A DNA stretch of 64,000 nt from Haloprofundus salinisoli (lineage in GTDB: Archaea > Halobacteriota > Halobacteria > Halobacteriales > Haloferacaceae), in contig NZ_CP083663.1 in NCBI RefSeq assembly GCF_020097815.1, positions 2,542,001 to 2,606,000 of the forward strand. The letters are read 5' to 3'. Under the pieces are notes generated by a model. It saw nothing but the letters and a program-made list of their open reading frames with translations. It did no database searches and was not told the DNA's origin. This document shows positions 25,615 to 33,716 of the stretch, piece by piece. Position 1 is the first letter of the stretch. The number at the start of each line of letters is the position of its first letter. The position numbers were made by a program, and so were the translations under genes.

Positions 25615-26760
25615 TCAGTTCGTCTCGGCGCGGGTGAGGTCCGCCGGCAGCCACGAGGGTTGCTGTCGCCGTTCCTCGAAGTCGCGGGAGTCGTCGCCTG
25701 CGAGCGCCCGCGCGTCGGTAGCCGAGTAGACGCTGCCGTCTCGGTGGAAGACGCCGTTGATTCGCCCCTTCTCGCGTTGGTCGGGGAGGTACGCCGGTTT
25801 CAGCATGAGCGACCAGAAGAAGTCGCCGTCGACGGGGCCCTCGCGGATGGTCTCGGCGAGCGACGCGTAGTGCGGGAGGAACTTGTTCGGCGGCTCTTCG
25901 CGCGTGCGCTGCCACTCCGTGAGCCACACCGGTTTGCCGTGGCCGTCGGCGAACTCGCGGGCTTTCCGCATCCGTTCTTCCATCTTCCGCGCCGTCGGCG
26001 GGAGGTTGAGGTGGAACTGGAAGACGTCGAGTTCGGGGTCGTCGTACAGCGCGTTGTATCTGAGACCTTTACAGCCCATCGTCAGCGGCAGGTCGTTGCG
26101 GTGGTCGTCGGCGACGCGGAGCATCCGCCGGGCGAACTTCAGCCGTTGGTCCCAGTCACCGGGTTCGTTCATGATTTCGAGCGCGAGCAGCGCGTCGTCG
26201 TCGCCGTAACGGTCGACGAACCACTCGACGTACTCGCGCGGACCACCCGGTTGCCGACCGAACCGGTCGTCGGCGTCGCGTCCGTCCTCGGTATGTGCGG
26301 TGTCGCGGCCGAGACCGAGCGCCTGCTTCGCCTCCGAGAAGATACCGCCGTCGCCTCCGCCACCGTTTCGACCGCTCCACCGATTCTCGTCGTTGATGAC
26401 GTCGTGCGACGGCGAACGAACGGCGCACGCGGTGTGCGGGTCGCGGTCACGGCAGCGTTCGCGCGTCGGCTCTTCGCCCGCGCTCTCGAAGAGGATAGGG
26501 AGGACGCGAAGCCCCTCCTCCTCGGCGGTCGACACCAGGTTGTCGACGTTTCGCTCCATCGACTGGGGCGCGTCGAACCAGTACTCGTAGCTGAGAAAGA
26601 GACGGAGCACGTCGCGGTTCAGTCGCTTGGCGAGGCGAAAGTCGCGCTCGGTCTCGTCGGGGTCGTACTCCTCCCAGAACTGGTAGGCGTTGAAGGCCCG
26701 CGCGGGGACGTACACCGCGCCGCGGACGTCCGAGAGCTCTCGGTCCGTAGTGGTCGACAT
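25615..26760 (-). CDS. GH5-like glycoside hydrolase (clan GH-A)
   Basis: A 381-residue TIM-barrel enzyme. The acid/base Glu lies in LLALEIMNEPGDW (NEP motif) and a likely nucleophile Glu in PVWLTEWQR; upstream RDVLRLFLSYEYWFDAP matches the early barrel strands of GH5-like proteins. No signal peptide is visible, so the enzyme probably acts in the cytoplasm. An acidic/Gly insert (RNGGGGDGGIF, about 130-140) interrupts the barrel. The substrate is unknown; cellulase-type annotation of such proteins is generic. ATG at 26760 gives MSTTTDRELSDVRG. It is divergent from tdk with about 106 bases between starts. Confidence 0.78.
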   Translation of the reverse strand: MSTTTDRELSDVRGAVYVPARAFNAYQFWEEYDPDETERDFRLAKRLNRDVLRLFLSYEYWFDAPQSMERNVDNLVSTAEEEGLRVLPILFESAGEEPTRERCRDRDPHTACAVRSPSHDVINDENRWSGRNGGGGDGGIFSEAKQALGLGRDTAHTEDGRDADDRFGRQPGGPREYVEWFVDRYGDDDALLALEIMNEPGDWDQRLKFARRMLRVADDHRNDLPLTMGCKGLRYNALYDDPELDVFQFHLNLPPTARKMEERMRKAREFADGHGKPVWLTEWQRTREEPPNKFLPHYASLAETIREGPVDGDFFWSLMLKPAYLPDQREKGRINGVFHRDGSVYSATDARALAGDDSRDFEERRQQPSWLPADLTRAETN

Positions 26761-26866
26761 GACGTGAGCAGGTGCCACGCGGAGTCGGTTATCGGTTCGG
26801 TGCGAGGCGACGACTGTCCGACGGAGAAGACAATCGTTTTGGTCTCGCTCGAACCGAGGACAGTTC

Positions 26867-27454
26867 ATGCACGCCATCACCCAGAGCGGATGGGTCGAAC
26901 TCATCACCGGTTCCATGTTCTCCGGAAAGACCGAGGAACTGCTGCGACGCCTCCGCCGCGCCGAGATCGCGGGACAGGAAGTGGCGGTGTTCAAACCGGC
27001 TATCGACGACCGCTACGGCGAGACGACCATCGGATCGCACAACGGTCGCCAGTGGGGGGCGACCGTCGTCGACAACGAGGGCGAGGGTGTCTGGCAGATG
27101 CTCGACGACCTCAACGGCGAGCAGGTCGTCGCCGTCGACGAGGCGAACTTCTTCTCGGAGGCGTTGGTCGAGGTGTGCGAGGCGCTCGCCGCCGACGGCC
27201 GCCGCGTCATCGTCTCTGGCACCGACCAGACGTTCCGCGGCGAGCCGTTCGACCCCGTCCCCCAGTTGATGGCGCTCGCGGAGTACGTCGACAAGCTACA
27301 GGCCATCTGCACCGTCTGCGGCGAACCGGCGACGCGGAACCAGCGACTCATCGACGGCGAACCCGCCCACGTCGACGACCCCACCATCATGGTCGGCGCG
27401 GAGGAGTCCTACGAGGCGCGCTGTCGGAACTGTCATACCCTCAGGAGCGACTAG
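26867..27454 (+). CDS. tdk: Thymidine kinase
   Basis: A 195-residue type II thymidine kinase that phosphorylates thymidine with ATP for salvage. The P-loop is GSMFSGKTEELL (residues 15-26), followed by the Walker B/catalytic segment VVAVDEANFF and the lasso region. Two Cys pairs (CTVCGEP at about 154-160, CRNCHT near the end) bind structural zinc. Length is standard. The Yip1-like gene begins 8 bases after the stop, so the two form one transcript, although no functional link is obvious. Confidence 0.95.
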   Translation: MHAITQSGWVELITGSMFSGKTEELLRRLRRAEIAGQEVAVFKPAIDDRYGETTIGSHNGRQWGATVVDNEGEGVWQMLDDLNGEQVVAVDEANFFSEALVEVCEALAADGRRVIVSGTDQTFRGEPFDPVPQLMALAEYVDKLQAICTVCGEPATRNQRLIDGEPAHVDDPTIMVGAEESYEARCRNCHTLRSD

Positions 27455-27461
27455 TCCAGAC

Positions 27462-28094
27462 GTGACTACGTGGGTGGAGAACCCCCGGAACGGACGCGAC
27501 CGCGGTCCGCGCGGCCTCGCCCGCGCGTGGGTCGAGGTGCTGATTCGCCCGCGGCGCTTCTTCCGCAACGGCGTCGCCCCCGGCGACCAGGCTCCAGGGC
27601 TGGTGTTCGGCGTGCTAGTCGCGCTCTGTTTCGTCGGCGGGATGCTCGCGTTCTCCAGCGGTACCGTGCTGGGTACGGAGCTCGTTCCGCTCGTCGCCGA
27701 CAGCCGAGCGGCGACGAGCCTCCTCGTGCTTCTGGTCGTCGCGCTGTTCGTCGCGCCCGCGACGCTTCACCTGACGGCGGCGCTGCAGACGGTGCTTCTC
27801 GTCCTCACCGTCCGCGACCGCGCGGGCGTCAGCGAGACAGTCCAGACTATCGCGTACGCGACCGCACCCTGCGTGCTCGCCGGCGTCCCGATACCGGAAC
27901 TCCGGGTCGTCTGCGCGCTCTACGGGGCCGGTCTCCTGGCCATCGGCATCAGCGAGATACACCGCACGTCGCTGCTCCGGGCGGCGCTCGTCTCGGCGAT
28001 TCCGTCGGTGCTCGTCTTCGGCTACGCGTTTCGTGGACTGGCCCCGCTCGTGGCGCTCGTCGAGGAGCTACTCCGCTCGTGGACGCTCATCTGA
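27462..28094 (+). CDS. Yip1-domain membrane protein
   Basis: A 210-residue protein with five hydrophobic segments. The early RAWVEVLIRPRRFFRNGVAP segment preceding the first helix is typical of archaeal Yip1/Yip4-family proteins, and the later SETVQTIAYATAPCVLAGVP and PELRVVCALYGAGLLAIGIS segments confirm the family. The start is GTG, 8 bases behind tdk, so translation is probably coupled. Function in archaea is unknown; eukaryotic homologues act in membrane trafficking. Confidence 0.85.
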   Translation: MTTWVENPRNGRDRGPRGLARAWVEVLIRPRRFFRNGVAPGDQAPGLVFGVLVALCFVGGMLAFSSGTVLGTELVPLVADSRAATSLLVLLVVALFVAPATLHLTAALQTVLLVLTVRDRAGVSETVQTIAYATAPCVLAGVPIPELRVVCALYGAGLLAIGISEIHRTSLLRAALVSAIPSVLVFGYAFRGLAPLVALVEELLRSWTLI

Positions 28095-28311
28095 GCGTCG
28101 AGACGCGACTGCCACAGCCGTCGTGGCCTCGGCGGGACGCCGTGAGAGCGACGAGTGGGCCGAAAAATCGACCGACACCGTCGGGGTCGATGTCGGTCTC
28201 GGCGGGACTGAGGTTCGTCATAGTACGGCGATTCGTCGGTGACGTGCCGGGCGCTCGCTCGCGGAGGACTTTCGACAACCGTTTTAGGGCGGGGCCATTT
28301 TCTCCGAGCAA

Positions 28312-30426
28312 ATGGGTTCGTGTATCATTTGCGGCACGCCCGTCGAGGGCCGAATTTGCGACAGCCACCAGGAAGACGTGGTGTTCGAGTTCCGCGGTAA
28401 CGAGGCTTCACAACTGACCCCCGGCCGCTTCTACAGCGGCGCCGTCGACGGGTACGCCGACTTCGGCGTGTTCGTCGACCTCGCGCCGGGCGTCACCGGT
28501 CTGCTGCACCGCAGCGAACTGGACCGCCGACTGGAGAGTCTCGACTGGGAGCCGGGCGACACCGTCTTCGTACAGGTGAAGAACGTCCGCGACAACGGCA
28601 ACATCGACCTCGGCTGGTCGATTCGTCAGTCCGAACGCGACTTCCGCGGCGCGCTCGTCCAGGACGCCGACGGCGACCACGAGGACGACGAGAGCGACGA
28701 AAGCGACGACGCGGAGGCCGAAGTCGAGACGCCGACGGTTCGACACGGCAGCGCGTCCCGCGACGAGAGCGACGAGAGCAACGAAAGCAACGAGAGCGGC
28801 AAGAGCAACGAAAGCAACGAGAGCGGCAAGAGCAACGAAAGCAACGAGAGTAGACACCAGCGAGACGAAGCCGAGCCCGAGCCGTCTGCTGACCGCGAGC
28901 GCGTCGAAATCGGTACGTTAGGCGACCGCGTGGGAGAGGAAGTTCGCATCGAGGGCGAAGTCGTCAGCGCCCAACAGACCGGCGGACCGACCGTCTTCGA
29001 GGTCCGCGACGAGACGGGCGTCGTCGACGCCGCCGCGTTCGTCGAGGCGGGCGTCCGCGCCTACCCCGACGTCGACGTCGGGTCGGTCGTTCGCCTCGAC
29101 GGCGAGATCGAACTCCGTCACAACGAGATTCAGGTCGAGACCGAAGCGCTCGTCTCGCTCGAAGGCGACGACGCGGACACGGTCCAGTCGCGTCTCGACG
29201 ACGCGCTCCGCGGCCGCGCGCGCCCCGACGAGGTGACGCCGCTGGCCGACCACGACGCCATCGTTTCGGTCGGGACCCAGTTGCAGGACGCTGCCGAGGA
29301 AATTCGCCGCGCCGTCTTCGAGTCCCGCCCCATCATCGTCCGCCACACGACCACCGCCGACGGCTACGTCGCCGGCGCGGCCGTCGAACGCGCGGTGCTC
29401 CCGCTCATCCGCGAGGAGCACGCCAAATCCGACGCCGAGTACCACTACTTCGACCGCCGGCCGCTCGAAGAAGCCGTCTACGGGATGGACGCCGCGACCA
29501 ACGACGTGACGCGGATGCTGCAGGACCGCGACCGTCACGGCGAGAAACTCCCGCTCGTGCTCCTCGTCGGCACGGGCGCGACGGTCGAATCCAGCGACGG
29601 ACTCGACCTGCTCAGCATCTACGGCGCGAAGCGCGTCGTCGCCGACGCCGCCGCCGTCGACGCCGAAATCGAGGAGTCGACCGACGTGCTCGTCTCGCCG
29701 GTGCTCGCCGACGCCGACGCGTCGGACCTCTCGACGGGCGCGCTCGTCGCCAACCTCGCGGCCGCCGTCAACGACGACGTGCGCAGCGACCTGCGACACC
29801 TCCCCGCGGTCAGCTACTGGGAGGACGCCCCGCAGGCGTACCTCGACGCCGCGAGCGACGCGGGCTACGACGAGACGTACGTCCGCGAACTCCGCGAGGC
29901 CATCGCGCTGGAGGCGTACTACCAGTCCTACGAGGACAAGCGCGAACTCATCACCGACCTGCTGTTCGACAACGGCGTCACCCCCGACGGCGACGGCGAG
30001 AACGCGGGCAACCTCGCGAGCCACGTCTCCGAGCAGTTCCGCCTGAAACTCGACGCGGAGGTCGAGACGGCGCGGGCGAACCTCGAGTCCCGCGAGGCCG
30101 ACGGCGTCGACTTTGCGGTGTTGGACACCGACGCGTACACCCACCGCTTCGACTTCCCGCCGACGGCGCTGCTGCTCGACGAACTCCACCGCCGCGAGCG
30201 CGAGGGCGACACGTTCGTCACCATCGGCGTCGCCATGGACGAACTCTACCTCCGCAGCACCGCCGATGTGGACCTCCGCGCGGTCGCCGAGGCCGCACGC
30301 GAGCACGCCCCCGAAGCCGGTATCACGGCCGTCGGCATCCGCGAGGGCCGCATCGAGTTCCTCTCGGGTCGCCGCGAGCAGGTGAAGGAAGCCGTCGTCG
30401 AAGCCGTCGCCGAGCAACTCGCGTAA
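28312..30426 (+). CDS. RecJ/DHH-related protein with zinc finger, S1 and OB domains
   Basis: A 704-residue multidomain protein. Order: a four-residue-spaced zinc motif (CIICGTPVEGRICDSH, residues 4-19), an S1 RNA-binding domain (about 35-105; GRFYSGAVDGYADFGVFVDL), a Ser/Asn/Glu-rich linker with 27-bp repeats (about 125-195), an OB fold (about 200-285), then a RecJ-like DHH core (about 300-704). Catalytic motifs are weak: motif I reads RHTTTADGYVAG and no DHH triplet is visible, so the nuclease may be inactive or unusual. It may bind single-stranded nucleic acid in replication or RNA processing. A TATA-like TTTTAGG lies about 30 bases before the ATG. Confidence 0.82.
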   Translation: MGSCIICGTPVEGRICDSHQEDVVFEFRGNEASQLTPGRFYSGAVDGYADFGVFVDLAPGVTGLLHRSELDRRLESLDWEPGDTVFVQVKNVRDNGNIDLGWSIRQSERDFRGALVQDADGDHEDDESDESDDAEAEVETPTVRHGSASRDESDESNESNESGKSNESNESGKSNESNESRHQRDEAEPEPSADRERVEIGTLGDRVGEEVRIEGEVVSAQQTGGPTVFEVRDETGVVDAAAFVEAGVRAYPDVDVGSVVRLDGEIELRHNEIQVETEALVSLEGDDADTVQSRLDDALRGRARPDEVTPLADHDAIVSVGTQLQDAAEEIRRAVFESRPIIVRHTTTADGYVAGAAVERAVLPLIREEHAKSDAEYHYFDRRPLEEAVYGMDAATNDVTRMLQDRDRHGEKLPLVLLVGTGATVESSDGLDLLSIYGAKRVVADAAAVDAEIEESTDVLVSPVLADADASDLSTGALVANLAAAVNDDVRSDLRHLPAVSYWEDAPQAYLDAASDAGYDETYVRELREAIALEAYYQSYEDKRELITDLLFDNGVTPDGDGENAGNLASHVSEQFRLKLDAEVETARANLESREADGVDFAVLDTDAYTHRFDFPPTALLLDELHRREREGDTFVTIGVAMDELYLRSTADVDLRAVAEAAREHAPEAGITAVGIREGRIEFLSGRREQVKEAVVEAVAEQLA
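28777..28850 (+). repeat. 27-bp tandem repeat in the Ser/Asn/Glu linker
   Basis: Two full 27-bp units and 20 bases of a third start at 28777, 28804 and 28831 and encode SNESNESGK. The array lies in a disordered linker between the S1 and OB domains, where length change would be tolerated. Confidence 0.9.
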
Positions 30427-30518
30427 CGCTCGAATCGTCTCTGTCCGCCTCTCATCTCTCCTCGCTACCCGCTCACGAGATTCCACAGCGGTTGCGCCGT
30501 CACGCCCGTTCAGGACTC

Positions 30519-30800
30519 GTGACCGGGACTGACCTGTTACGGTTGCGGCCCGGCGAACCCGCGCACGGTCACCACCTGCACAGCTATCCGAGCGACGACG
30601 GCGAATCCCTCGTGGCGGTCGTCGACCCCGACGCCGCTGGCCGCCCCATCCACCTCCGCGCGTGGGTCGACGGCGACGTCGGGAGGCAGATGCGCATCAG
30701 GAGCGAACTCGGCCCGGGGGGGCGAGGTGATGGGGAGAGGAAACGTCGTCGCGGTCCGAATCGCCTGAATCGGGGTCGTCCCCGGGAGCGACACCCTTAA
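30519..30800 (+). CDS. Hypothetical small protein, C-terminus doubtful
   Basis: From GTG at 30519 the frame reads VTGTDLLRLRPGEPAHGHHL and continues SYPSDDGESLVAVVDPDAA, with codon usage and composition of a real protein up to about GPG (30718). A G-run (CCCGGGGGGG) follows, and beyond it the frame becomes arginine-rich noise, suggesting a frameshift or a shorter gene. About 93 residues as read. No family recognised. It sits between the RecJ-like gene and elp3 on the same strand. Confidence 0.45.
   Translation: MTGTDLLRLRPGEPAHGHHLHSYPSDDGESLVAVVDPDAAGRPIHLRAWVDGDVGRQMRIRSELGPGGRGDGERKRRRGPNRLNRGRPRERHP
30797..30800 (+). promoter_or_regulatory. TTAA promoter core upstream of elp3 leader
   Basis: CCCTTAACCCC lies 27-30 bases before the ATG of the short upstream frame (30827), the spacing of a leaderless haloarchaeal promoter. 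Confidence 0.45.
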
Positions 30801-30826
30801 CCCCGAAAACCGACGACACGAAGGTA

Positions 30827-30871
30827 ATGAATCGACTCGTCGCCCACATGGGGGTCTCACAGCCGCGATGA
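30827..30871 (+). CDS. Short upstream ORF overlapping elp3
   Basis: A 14-codon frame (MNRLVAHMGVSQPR) starts at the position where a transcript from the TTAA core at 30797 would begin, and its TGA overlaps the elp3 ATG in an ATGA junction. Terminating ribosomes could restart on elp3, which would make the peptide a translational control element. It is too short to be sure it is translated. Confidence 0.4.
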   Translation: MNRLVAHMGVSQPR

Positions 30872-32577
30872 GTACCGACAGCCCCGACGCGACCGAGGAG
30901 GAACCCGAGGCGTTCCGCGAGGCGTGTGCGGAACTCGCACGGCGCATCGTCGACGGCGAGATCGACCGCGACGACCTCGAATCCGAGAAACTCAGCGTCT
31001 GCTCGGAGTTCTCCTCGCCGAAGGTACCGAAGAACGTCGAGATTCTGCAGTACGCGCCAGACGAGCACCGAGACGACGTGAAGGAGGTCGTCCGGCGTAA
31101 GCCCGTCCGGACGGCGTCGGGTGTCTCGCCCGTCGCCATCATGACCTCGCCGCACATGTGCCCGCACGGGAAGTGTCTGTACTGTCCCGGCGGCCCCGCC
31201 TCGGAGTTCTCCTCCTCGCAGAGCTACACGGGTCACGAACCCGCCGCCGCCCGCGGCGTCCAGAACGACTACGACCCGTACGGCCAGGTGACGCTTCGCC
31301 TCGAACAGCTCCGGCACATCGGCCACCCCGTCGACAAGGTCGAACTCATCCTGATGGGCGGGACGATGACCGCCCGCAGCCACGACTACCAGGAGTGGTT
31401 CGTCAAGCGCGCGCTGGAGGCGATGAACGACTACGACCTGGACAAAGAGCCGGCACCCGCCGAGGACCAGTCGTTCAAGCCCGACCCCGAGGACGTCGAG
31501 TTCCGCTACTTGGAGGACGTCATCGCCGAGAACGAGACCGGGCGGATTCGGAACATCGGGACGACGTTCGAGACCAAACCGGACTGGTGCGACCCCGAGC
31601 AGATCGACAGAATGCTTGATCTGGGCGCGACCAAGGTGGAGGTCGGCGTCCAGACGACGTACGAGCGCATCAACCGCGAGATGCACCGCGGCCACGGCAA
31701 CAAAGCCTCCATCGACGCCAACAGGAGGTTGAGAGACGCCGCGTTCAAGGTCGGCTTCCACATGATGCCCGGCCAGCCGGGGATGACCCGCGAGATGTGC
31801 GTCGAGGATTTCCGTCAACTGTTCGAGAACCCGCAGTGGCGGCCCGACTACCTCAAAATCTACCCGACGCTCGTCGTCCGCGGGACGCGTATCTACGACC
31901 GGTGGCGGCGCGACGACTACGACCCGCTGACGAACGAGGAGGCCGCCGACATCGTCGCCGAGGCGATGGGGATGATTCCGAAGTACACGCGCCTCCAGCG
32001 CGTCCAGCGCGACATCCCGGCGGACTTCATCGACGCGGGCGTCTGGAAGTCGAATCTCCGTCAGTTGGCCGAACAGCGCGCCGAGGAGAGGGGAATCGAA
32101 CTCCACGACATCCGCGCCCGCGAGGTGGGGATGAACGAGGCGAACCCCAACCCGGAGGACGTGGAACTCGGCGTGATGACGTACGAGGCCGGCGGCGGCA
32201 CGGAGAAGTTCATCAGTTTCGAGGATACGGAGCAGGATCTCCTCGTCGGCTTCTGTCGCCTCCGCTTCCCCTCGTACTCGCACGCCGCTCCCGAGGGCGG
32301 CGCGGAACTCTCCGCGCGCGACCCGGTACGCCGCGAACTCGAAGACGCGGCGCTCGTCCGCGAACTCCACGTCTACGGGAGCGAGGCGGGCATCGGCGCG
32401 GAAGGCGACTGGCAGCACAAGGGGTACGGGAAGAAGCTCCTGCGAAGGGCCGAGGAGATCGCCACCGACGCCGGGTTCGAGAAGATCTCGGTGATTTCGG
32501 GCATCGGCGTGCGGCAGTACTACCGCGAGAAGCTCGGCTACCACCAGGACGGGCCGTACGTGAGCAAGCGGCTGTAA
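30868..32577 (+). CDS. elp3: Elp3, tRNA uridine-34 modifying radical SAM acetyltransferase
   Basis: A 569-residue Elp3 that builds the carboxymethyl group on wobble U34 of tRNA. The radical SAM cluster cysteines are Cys98, Cys103 and Cys106 (MCPHGKCLYCPGG), within the TIM-barrel part that also holds ELILMGGTMTARSHDYQEWF and ATKVEVGVQTTYERI. The GNAT acetyltransferase half (about 420-569) contains QHKGYGKKLLRRAEEIA, which binds acetyl-CoA, and ends LGYHQDGPYVSKRL. Archaeal Elp3 works without the other Elongator subunits. The start overlaps a 14-codon upstream frame. Neighbours rqcH and pelA also act on translation. Confidence 0.97.
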   Translation: MSTDSPDATEEEPEAFREACAELARRIVDGEIDRDDLESEKLSVCSEFSSPKVPKNVEILQYAPDEHRDDVKEVVRRKPVRTASGVSPVAIMTSPHMCPHGKCLYCPGGPASEFSSSQSYTGHEPAAARGVQNDYDPYGQVTLRLEQLRHIGHPVDKVELILMGGTMTARSHDYQEWFVKRALEAMNDYDLDKEPAPAEDQSFKPDPEDVEFRYLEDVIAENETGRIRNIGTTFETKPDWCDPEQIDRMLDLGATKVEVGVQTTYERINREMHRGHGNKASIDANRRLRDAAFKVGFHMMPGQPGMTREMCVEDFRQLFENPQWRPDYLKIYPTLVVRGTRIYDRWRRDDYDPLTNEEAADIVAEAMGMIPKYTRLQRVQRDIPADFIDAGVWKSNLRQLAEQRAEERGIELHDIRAREVGMNEANPNPEDVELGVMTYEAGGGTEKFISFEDTEQDLLVGFCRLRFPSYSHAAPEGGAELSARDPVRRELEDAALVRELHVYGSEAGIGAEGDWQHKGYGKKLLRRAEEIATDAGFEKISVISGIGVRQYYREKLGYHQDGPYVSKRL

Positions 32578-32834
32578 TCGGTCTACGTTCTCCCGGAGAC
32601 GACACACGCTTTCGATTGACCGCGTCCGAGCGGACGCGAGCGACCGAAGCCGAAACGGCCGCCGCGACGTCGGTTGAACCGTACTCTCGCGGGAACATAC
32701 ATCGTGAAAGGTCTGTGCAGCTGTGCAGAAAAACGTTACAAAAGACCAATTCTCCGTTCGCAATTTCCAAAGTTTTTGAAGGAGAGGAGATTTTTGATGA
32801 CTGGCGTCCAGATTATTCTTGGAGGACATTCGAA

Positions 32835-33656
32835 ATGAGAGACACGTCACGTCGAACGGCGTTAAAACTCCTCGGCGGAGGTGCGCTGGCGCTCGGTGCC
32901 GGAACGCAGACCGCCGCGGCCCAACAGCAGACGACCCGCGTCAGAGCGGTCCACGCCGTGCCGGACGCGCCGCCAGTCGACGTCTACGTCGACGGTAATC
33001 TGGTACTCGAAGGGCTGGAGTTCCAGCAGGTCAGTTCGTACATCTCGGGGCCGACAGGAAACCATCAGGTTGCCGTCACCCCGACGGGTGCGGGCCGAGA
33101 TCAGGCGGTAATCGACAGGCAGGTCACTCTCCAGCAGGGGAGCTACTCGTTCGCCGCCGTCGGTGAGTTGACCGACGGGAGCATCCAGCCGCTCGTGACG
33201 CGCACGCCGGTGCTCTCCGGACCGCCGCGCCAGAGATTGGCCGTCGTGCAAGCCGTTCACGCCTCGCCCGACGCGCCGCCGGTCGACGTGACCGCCGTCG
33301 TCGAGTCCGAGCAGCTCAACCGCCAGCTACAGACGCTTCCGCCCCAACTGGTGATGGGCATCCCGGAGAGCCAACTCCGATTCACCGACGAGGGGCAGGC
33401 AGAACTGACCCTCATCGACGGCCTCGGTTTCGGCACCGCCAGCGACCCGCTGCCGGTGCCGGCGACGGAGTACACCCTGCAGATCCGCGCGGCGACACCG
33501 AACAACGACGGCGACGTAGTGGCGAGCGTCCCCGTCACACTGGACGGCGGGGTCAGCTACACCGCCTACGCCTCCGGCTACCTCGAACCGCCGCAGGGAG
33601 TCGTCGCCGAACTCGGCAACCGTGACTTCGAGCTGTTCTTTGCGACGACCGAGTAG
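32835..33656 (+). CDS. Exported DUF4397 protein with two repeats
   Basis: A 273-residue protein with a Tat signal (TSRRTALKLLGGGALALGAG) ending in an AAA-type cleavage site near residue 28. The mature part contains two DUF4397 units (about 34-125 and 133-265) that each begin with a closely similar segment: RVRAVHAVPDAPPVDVYVDG and LAVVQAVHASPDAPPVDVTA. DUF4397 proteins are surface or secreted beta-rich proteins of unknown role. GGAGGA lies 10 bases before the ATG, so this gene uses a Shine-Dalgarno site rather than a leaderless start. Confidence 0.9.
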   Translation: MRDTSRRTALKLLGGGALALGAGTQTAAAQQQTTRVRAVHAVPDAPPVDVYVDGNLVLEGLEFQQVSSYISGPTGNHQVAVTPTGAGRDQAVIDRQVTLQQGSYSFAAVGELTDGSIQPLVTRTPVLSGPPRQRLAVVQAVHASPDAPPVDVTAVVESEQLNRQLQTLPPQLVMGIPESQLRFTDEGQAELTLIDGLGFGTASDPLPVPATEYTLQIRAATPNNDGDVVASVPVTLDGGVSYTAYASGYLEPPQGVVAELGNRDFELFFATTE

Positions 33657-33716
33657 ACGCCGAAGCGCGGTCGCGGGAACGACACGCCTTTTTTGCCGCC
33701 GCGGGAATCGAACGAC

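Noticed and set aside
28087..28221. Small minus-strand frame (MTNLSPAETDIDPDG...) before the RecJ-like gene
   Set aside because: Only 44 residues, uncertain codon usage and no promoter; kept as non-coding.
32578..32834. Possible gene between elp3 and the DUF4397 gene
   Set aside because: AT-rich with no consistent frame; it is the promoter region.
30697..32850. A 717-codon minus-strand frame opposite elp3
   Set aside because: It mirrors the elp3 codons; composition is that of an antisense shadow.
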